NCBI RefSeq assembly: GCF_027111355.2 | Contig: NZ_CP114291.2 | Span: forward strand, 3,348,001-3,412,000 | Source of the DNA: Flavobacterium eburneipallidum | GTDB lineage: Bacteria; Bacteroidota; Bacteroidia; Flavobacteriales; Flavobacteriaceae | Direction: 5' to 3' | Length of the DNA stretch: 64,000 bases | Shown: positions 58,183-64,000 of the stretch, piece after piece | Layout: each line of letters begins with the position of its first letter | Numbering within the stretch: the first letter of the stretch is position 1 | Notes under the pieces: generated by a model | The model's input: only the letters and a program-made list of their open reading frames with translations | The model's database searches: none | Told to the model about the DNA's origin: nothing | Translations under genes and position numbers: made by a program

Positions 58183-61100
58183 ATGAAAAAAATCTGCCCC
58201 ATTATTTTTTTAATGATTTTTCTGTCTTTTGGATTTGTTTTGAATGCTAAAAACAACAATTCAAACCTAGAGAAAAAAATCTCAAAAAGTGTTTTGGCTC
58301 CTACTGCCACTATCACTGGAAACACGAGCGTTTGTCAAAATGCTCCATCGCCTCTAGTAACATTCACAGGTTCAGGAGGAACAGCTCCTTTTACTTTTAC
58401 TTATACCATAAGTGGTGTTCCAGGCAACCAAACCGTTACAACAACTTCTGGAAATAGCGTTACTGTTGCTGTACCAACTACCAATACTGGCGTTTTTGTT
58501 TATACATTAGTTAGTGCGTCAGATTCTTCGGGAGCTCAATCGCAATCTGGTAGTGCGACGGTTAGGGTAAATGCTGTACCAACAGCTGATTTTACATTTA
58601 CCAATGACGGAACTTGTTCGGGAACTGTTATGCAATTTTCTGGTTCGGCAACAGGTACAGGAACTTATACTTATGCCTGGGATTTTGGTGATGGCACAAG
58701 TTCTACTTTGCAAAATCCGAGTCATATTTTTACTTCATTAGGTTGTGGTACAGCAACATTTACCGTTGTTTTAACAGTAACTGGTGGTGGTTGCGTTGTT
58801 ACAAGAACAAAGACTATTACAGTAAATCAAAAACCTGATATCAGTTTTAGTGACACAGTCAATCCTTTCGATCCTTTTAATAACTGTGCTAATGCTTCAT
58901 CCAATTCTGTTTATCCGATTACTGTTGGAAACACATCTGCTTCTACTTGTATTTCATCCTATTCGATAGATTGGGGTGATGGTAGCACACAAGCCAATAT
59001 TAGCTTCCCTATTTCTCATACCTACAATGGTGTTGGAGCTTATTCTATGACCATCACTGCTAATGGAACAAATGGCTGTAGCAATTCTAGAACCTATGTT
59101 GTTAAGAATGTCTCCAATCCGCTAGGTGGATTAAATAGTCCAGGCTCTACTCAAAATTTATGTGCACCGACAAGCAATCTGCAATTCTCGATTTCGAATT
59201 GGGGCGGTAATTCACTAGACACCACTTATAGAATAAATTATAATGACGGAACTCCAATAGTGGTTTTAACCCAAAGTCAATTGAATAGTTCTATCTATTA
59301 TAATGCGTCCAATCCTTTAAGTTCTACTAACTATCCAGTTCCGCATGTTTACACAACAAGTAGTTGTCCTGAACCTAGTTATAGAGTAGAGTTAGAAATA
59401 CGAAACGCTTGTGGTACTACACCAGTTTCGGTTGGAAACATTACTGTGCTAACTAAACCCACAGCTAATTTTACAGTTCCAGCCAATAATTGTGTAAACA
59501 CTGGGGTTTTGTTTACCAATACTACTATCTCTGGTTATGGTCAAAATTGTGCTCAAGGTGCTATCTATACATGGGATTTTGGAGATGGTTCTCCAGTAGT
59601 AACTACTCCTATTTCGGCTCCGCAAAACATCAGTCACACCTATACAAACCCAGGAAACTATACCGTTACCTTAACAGCTCAAAATTTTTGTGGCCCTTCA
59701 GTAGTAACGAGACAAATTTGTATTGAACCGCCTTTGACTCCTGCTTTTACCCTCAATACTACTTCGGGTTGTATTCCATTAACAATTGCAGCGACTAACA
59801 CCACCTCTGCAGTCAATGCCTGTTCTCCTCCAACCTATGTTTGGAGCGTAAGTTATGTCCCTGCATATTGCGGTACGACTAGTACTCCAATATCCAATCA
59901 AACTACAACAAATGCTTCTTTTAATTTCACCGAGGCAGGAACCTATACCATTACCCTTACCGCTACAAATTCTTGTGGTAATTTCCCTGTTTCACAAACC
60001 GTTACCGTCAAAAGACCACCAACAATTACTTCTATTAATGAAATAAATGCCAATTATTGTGGTCCAGTAACCCTAAATCCTACGGCAATCGTAAATAGTT
60101 GTGCGCCTGCTTCTAGCACTTTGACTTATGCTTGGAGTTTCCCCGGAGGATCACCAGCAACATCCTCTTCAGAAATTCCTGGAGCCATTAGTTATACTAC
60201 TACTGGCACTCACATAGTATCATTAATTATAACTAATGAGTGTGGTTCTTCTACAACAGCAACAAGATCTTTTACCATTAATGAAGTTCCAGTTGTAACC
60301 AATACTCCTCTGACGCAAACCATTTGTTCTGGTACAACCACTTCATTAGTCAACTTAACTTCTAGTTCGGTGGGTGCTACTTTTTCTTGGACGGCAACTG
60401 CAACAGCTGGAATTTCAGGATTCACTCCATCTGGAACTAGTACAATTCCAGTGCAAACTATTTTGAATACGAATACAAATCCAGGAACAGTTACTTATGC
60501 TATAACACCATTATTAGGCGGATGTCCTGGCGCAGTAACCAATTATGTAATTACCGTAAATCCTGCTCCTACCATAACAACTCAACCAACATCAAGTACA
60601 ATTTGCCAAGGTGGTAGCGCAACTGTTTTATCTTTTACAATAAGTGGAGCAACTGGAACACCAACGTATCAATGGTATTCGAATACTAGTAATTCCAACA
60701 TTGGTGGAACTGCAATTAGTTCAGAAACGAATGCTACTTTTAATCCTCCATCCAATTCAGCAGGAACATTCTATTATTATTGTGTGATTACTTTACCAAC
60801 AGGAGGTTGTTCTAGTATTAGTACAAATCCAGCAACGGTAACCGTGCTACCAAATGCAACAATTGACACACAACCTATTGCAACTCAAAATCTTTGTATT
60901 GGCATAACAACAGCCCCATTAACCTTCACTTATTCTGGCGGAACCGGAACTCCAACAATACAATGGTATTCAAACACAACCAATTCTACTACAGGTGGAA
61001 CAGCAATAGGTGGAGCTAATTCCGCATCGTACACACCTCCTATTTTTACAACACCAAACAGTTATTACTATTACGCTACCCTTTCATTAAACGGAAGCGG

Positions 61101-64000
61101 ATGTTTGCCTGTAACGACTACCGTTGCTGAAATTATAGTCTATCCTGATCCCACAATTAGTTCGCAACCTGTTGTTTCACAAACATTGTGTCAAACTGCA
61201 ACGCCAGCTAATTTAGAAGTTACGCCAACTGGAGGAAATGGAACATTTAGCTACCAATGGTATAGCAATTCAATAAACTCAAATACTGGAGGAACACTAA
61301 TTCCATTAGCAACAAATAGCAGTTACACGCCACCAACTGCCACAGTTGGAACAAGATATTATTATGTCGTTGTGAGTCAAAATGGCACTTCGGGTTGTAG
61401 TGTAACTAGTGCTACGGCTCAAATTACAATAATCACATCGCCAACTATTACGCAACCTACTTCCAGCACAGTTTGTTCAGGAGGAACACCAACTGTTTTA
61501 ACAACTACCGTTAGTGGAGCAACAGGAACACCTCAATACCAATGGTATTCCAATCTTGCCAATGATACTAGTACAGGAACAGCCATTTCTGGAGCTACAG
61601 CTGCTAGTTATAATCCGCCAAATACAGCAGTTGGAACTATTTATTATTATGTTATAGTGACTTTGCCTTCTGGCGGATGTTCGAGTATTACTTCGAATAC
61701 CGCTACTGTTACTATTACCGCAGGCACAACTATTAGCACCCAACCTACGCCCAATCAAAGTCTTTGCGTTGGTGCTACAATTGCAACACCATTAACTGTT
61801 GCGTATTCAGGCGGAACGGGAACCCCTTCTTACCAATGGTATTCGAACACTACCAACTCTAATACTGGTGGAATTCTGATTTCTGGAGCAACAAGTTCTA
61901 CTTTTACTCCACCCACTTTTACAGCAACCGGAAATTTTTACTATTATGCAGTAGTAAGTTTAGACGGAAATGGTTGTGGTCCCGTTTCTAGTGATCCCGC
62001 TGAAATTATAATTGTTGCAGATCCAGTAATTTCATCGCAACCGTTAGCATCACAAACGGTTTGTCAAAGTGCAGCAGCTTCAGATTTAGAAGTTGCCGTT
62101 TCTGGCGGAATTGGCACAACTTATTCCTATCAATGGTATTCGAACACTAGCAATAATACTACATCTGGAACAGCAATCCTTGGGGCTACAAATGCTACTT
62201 ATACTCCAATTACTTCCTCTGTTGGTACTCTTTATTATTATTGTGTCATTACTCAAGCTGCAGGTTCAGGTTGTAATGCAACTAGTGCTACTGCAGAAGT
62301 TATCGTAAATTTAGCTCCAACATTTACATCACAACCTGCATCGAGTACGATTTGTGTAGGTCAAACACCAACTCTTTTAAGTGTAAGTTATACCAATGGC
62401 GTTGGAAGTCCAACCTACCAATGGTATTCCAATACAACCAATTCAACAACAGGAAGTACTGCAATAGCTAATGCTACAAACGCAAGTTATAGTCCACCAA
62501 ATACAGCAACAGGAACGTTATATTATTATTGCATTATCACTTTGCCAACAGGAGGATGTTCCAATTTAACTTCTGATTTTACCACGGTTACCATTAATCC
62601 AAATCCTGTGATTTCGAATAAAACGGCTGTAATTTGTAGCAGTAAAAACTTTGTAATTGCACCAGTCAATTCAGGTTCCGAAATTGTGCCTGCTGGAACA
62701 ACATATACTTGGACGAATCCTGCTATTTCTCCAGCTGGTTCTATAACTGGAGCATCGGCTCAATCGACAGCACAGACTGAAATCAATCAAACTTTAATCA
62801 ACACGACGACTAGTCCTGCGACAGTTACTTATACCGTTACGCCACTTTCAGGAAATTGTCCAGGAGTTGACTTTACAATAGTAGTTACTGTAAACCCAGC
62901 GATTTCTGCGAATGTTACTGCAAGTAATAGTACTTGTTTTAGTGCCAATAACGGAAGTATTCAAACCAATATCACAGGTGGAATTCCTTTCAGTTCGGGT
63001 AATCCTTATCAAATAGCTTGGACAGGACCCAATGGATTTACGTCTTCACAGCCAAACATTTCGAATCTAGCACCTGGTGATTACAATCTTTCGGTAACCG
63101 ATCAAGGAGGTTGCCCGATTAATGAAACTTATAGGATTACAGAACCTCAAGACATCATCATTACCACCAATTTAGAAAAAGACATCAGCTGTTTTAATGC
63201 TGCCAATGGCGAAATCCAAATCACCATAACTGGAGGAACTTTAAATTATACTATCGCATGGACAAGAAACGGATTGCCTTTTGCGATTACAGAAGACATA
63301 TCCAATTTAAGTCCAGGAACTTATATGGTTACGGTTTCAGATGCTAATACTTGTGGTCCAAAAACAGCCAATTTTACCATAACCGAACCTCCTATTTTGG
63401 CAGTTAGTTTAGGTAGCCAAACGAACATTTTGTGTTTTGGGCAAGCAACAGGAGCTATCAATGTGAATGTCACTGGCGGAACATTGCCATACACTTATGC
63501 TTGGACAAGCCCAAATGGTTTTACTGGTGCTACAGAAGATTTAACAGCTCTCGTTGCAGGAACTTATAATTTAATCGTTACCGATGCTTTGGGTTGCATC
63601 CAAAATTTATCGGTTACATTAACACAAAATCCAGAAATTAAAATCACCGCAACCACTACTCCGATTGTTTGTTACGGCGATAACAATGCGTCTATTAGCA
63701 TTGTGGTTTCTGGAGGCGTTGCGCCATACAACATAGCGTGGAGTAATTTAGGAACAGGTACTTTTCAAAACAATCTTTCGGCTGGAGATTACACCATTAC
63801 GGTTACCGACACCAATAATTGTGTACAAACATTGCTGGTTAACATTCCTGAAGCACCTATTTTTACCGTCAATCCAGTAGTGAGAAACATCAGTTGTTTT
63901 GGAGCGAATAACGGAAGTATTGCCCTGAATTTTGTTGGAGGAATTGCGCCTGTAACCTTGACTTGGAATGATGGAGCTGTGACTGGAACTACCCGGAATA
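58183..64000 (+). CDS. Giant SprB-like adhesin with PKD, Ig-like and SprB repeats, 3' end cut by window
   Basis: Open for 1939 codons to the window edge; ATG at 58183, then a signal peptide (ICPIIFLMIFLSFGFVLNA). Residues about 120-620 hold PKD-type domains (WDFGDGTSS near 166, IDWGDGS near 264, INYNDGT, WDFGDGSPV). Residues about 797-1472 are seven Ig-like modules with the core TPTYQWYSNTTNS...YYYCVITLPTGGCS. From about 1578 come SprB-type repeats (SCFGANNGSIALNFVGG, PYTYAWTSPNGF, GTYNLIVTDALGC). This is the architecture of type IX-secreted cell-surface gliding adhesins; a C-terminal sorting domain would be expected beyond the window. Composition is rich in Thr, Ser and Asn, with few charged residues, and regular Cys pairs. 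It is divergent from topA. It is SprB-like rather than proven SprB. Confidence 0.9.
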   Translation, partial: MKKICPIIFLMIFLSFGFVLNAKNNNSNLEKKISKSVLAPTATITGNTSVCQNAPSPLVTFTGSGGTAPFTFTYTISGVPGNQTVTTTSGNSVTVAVPTTNTGVFVYTLVSASDSSGAQSQSGSATVRVNAVPTADFTFTNDGTCSGTVMQFSGSATGTGTYTYAWDFGDGTSSTLQNPSHIFTSLGCGTATFTVVLTVTGGGCVVTRTKTITVNQKPDISFSDTVNPFDPFNNCANASSNSVYPITVGNTSASTCISSYSIDWGDGSTQANISFPISHTYNGVGAYSMTITANGTNGCSNSRTYVVKNVSNPLGGLNSPGSTQNLCAPTSNLQFSISNWGGNSLDTTYRINYNDGTPIVVLTQSQLNSSIYYNASNPLSSTNYPVPHVYTTSSCPEPSYRVELEIRNACGTTPVSVGNITVLTKPTANFTVPANNCVNTGVLFTNTTISGYGQNCAQGAIYTWDFGDGSPVVTTPISAPQNISHTYTNPGNYTVTLTAQNFCGPSVVTRQICIEPPLTPAFTLNTTSGCIPLTIAATNTTSAVNACSPPTYVWSVSYVPAYCGTTSTPISNQTTTNASFNFTEAGTYTITLTATNSCGNFPVSQTVTVKRPPTITSINEINANYCGPVTLNPTAIVNSCAPASSTLTYAWSFPGGSPATSSSEIPGAISYTTTGTHIVSLIITNECGSSTTATRSFTINEVPVVTNTPLTQTICSGTTTSLVNLTSSSVGATFSWTATATAGISGFTPSGTSTIPVQTILNTNTNPGTVTYAITPLLGGCPGAVTNYVITVNPAPTITTQPTSSTICQGGSATVLSFTISGATGTPTYQWYSNTSNSNIGGTAISSETNATFNPPSNSAGTFYYYCVITLPTGGCSSISTNPATVTVLPNATIDTQPIATQNLCIGITTAPLTFTYSGGTGTPTIQWYSNTTNSTTGGTAIGGANSASYTPPIFTTPNSYYYYATLSLNGSGCLPVTTTVAEIIVYPDPTISSQPVVSQTLCQTATPANLEVTPTGGNGTFSYQWYSNSINSNTGGTLIPLATNSSYTPPTATVGTRYYYVVVSQNGTSGCSVTSATAQITIITSPTITQPTSSTVCSGGTPTVLTTTVSGATGTPQYQWYSNLANDTSTGTAISGATAASYNPPNTAVGTIYYYVIVTLPSGGCSSITSNTATVTITAGTTISTQPTPNQSLCVGATIATPLTVAYSGGTGTPSYQWYSNTTNSNTGGILISGATSSTFTPPTFTATGNFYYYAVVSLDGNGCGPVSSDPAEIIIVADPVISSQPLASQTVCQSAAASDLEVAVSGGIGTTYSYQWYSNTSNNTTSGTAILGATNATYTPITSSVGTLYYYCVITQAAGSGCNATSATAEVIVNLAPTFTSQPASSTICVGQTPTLLSVSYTNGVGSPTYQWYSNTTNSTTGSTAIANATNASYSPPNTATGTLYYYCIITLPTGGCSNLTSDFTTVTINPNPVISNKTAVICSSKNFVIAPVNSGSEIVPAGTTYTWTNPAISPAGSITGASAQSTAQTEINQTLINTTTSPATVTYTVTPLSGNCPGVDFTIVVTVNPAISANVTASNSTCFSANNGSIQTNITGGIPFSSGNPYQIAWTGPNGFTSSQPNISNLAPGDYNLSVTDQGGCPINETYRITEPQDIIITTNLEKDISCFNAANGEIQITITGGTLNYTIAWTRNGLPFAITEDISNLSPGTYMVTVSDANTCGPKTANFTITEPPILAVSLGSQTNILCFGQATGAINVNVTGGTLPYTYAWTSPNGFTGATEDLTALVAGTYNLIVTDALGCIQNLSVTLTQNPEIKITATTTPIVCYGDNNASISIVVSGGVAPYNIAWSNLGTGTFQNNLSAGDYTITVTDTNNCVQTLLVNIPEAPIFTVNPVVRNISCFGANNGSIALNFVGGIAPVTLTWNDGAVTGTTRN
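60571..62598 (+). repeat. Seven Ig-like modules with an A-B-C higher-order period
   Basis: The QWYS core recurs at 60670, 60961, 61255, 61540, 61834, 62131 and 62419, spacing 285-297 bp. Modules 1, 4 and 7 share ...SSTIC and LPTGGCSS; modules 2 and 5 share ...QNLC/QSLC, SGGTGTP and SLNG/SLDG; modules 3 and 6 share ISSQP...SQTLC/SQTVC and SATAQI/SATAEV. The order is therefore A-B-C-A-B-C-A with a super-period of about 870-879 bp. Confidence 0.85.
62911..64000 (+). repeat. SprB-type repeats
   Basis: At least five repeats of roughly 75-80 residues, each with an initial Cys in (S/L)CFxxxNGxI or VCYGDNNASI, then GG.xPY.xAW and a closing GxYxxxVTDxxxC. They continue past the window edge. SprB repeats are characteristic of flavobacterial gliding adhesins. 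Confidence 0.82.

Noticed and set aside
58519-61758. Minus-strand frames rich in Ser, Thr and Cys inside the adhesin region
   Set aside because: They are antisense shadows of the repeated Thr/Ser/Asn-rich adhesin codons.

Overview
The window looks like the chromosome of a gliding member of the Flavobacteriaceae, most likely Flavobacterium. The DNA is AT-rich. Promoters fit the Bacteroidota pattern TTG-N19-TAnnTTTG. The gliding/type IX secretion genes gldK, gldL, gldM and gldN are present, together with a SprB-repeat adhesin, SusC/SusD pairs and a DUF1735 lipoprotein.

Region 1 (1-33599, all minus strand) is a polysaccharide utilization locus. Transcription runs from the right: SusC, SusD, SusC, SusD and a DUF1735/DUF5627-type surface lipoprotein; then a large modular GH98 endo-enzyme; then GH95, GH43, GH43, GH2, GH43, GH3, GH146 and GH97, the last cut by the window edge. 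From memory, GH98 plus GH95, GH97, GH43, GH3 and GH2 beside two tandem SusC/D pairs resembles the Bacteroides ovatus locus for complex corn-type glucuronoarabinoxylan. I infer a decorated, pentose-rich hemicellulose as the substrate. A decayed lipoprotein reading frame lies between the lipoprotein gene and GH98.

Region 2 (33600-38683) holds a long AT-rich leader, then transketolase and transaldolase on the minus strand, a broken serine-recombinase C-terminus, and initiator tRNA-Met. The 10-mer CAACCGATTG, in a near-palindromic LacI-like context, occurs four times, all in non-coding DNA: over the -33 box of the GH95 promoter, over the -33 box of the SusC promoter, once more in the SusC leader, and at the transketolase promoter. 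This suggests one regulator joins glycan uptake, side-chain removal and the non-oxidative pentose phosphate pathway. No regulator gene is visible in the window.

Region 3 (38684-48086) is mixed core and accessory sequence: an LRR protein followed by a perfect 18-copy tetranucleotide repeat, a DUF1761 membrane protein, a GNAT/FemAB-like protein, a divergent pair of lipid kinase and App1-like phosphatase, an ABC-F ATPase, a DUF983 protein and a DUF2264 protein.

Region 4 (48123-57837, minus strand) runs topA, an arginase-fold protein lacking half its metal ligands, gldK, gldL, gldM, gldN and an FAD oxidoreductase. The gldK promoter has a palindrome and a 20-bp direct repeat just upstream of its -33 box. 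Region 5 (58183-64000, plus strand) is the first 1939 codons of a giant secreted adhesin with PKD, Ig-like and SprB repeats; the Ig-like block has a three-module higher-order period.
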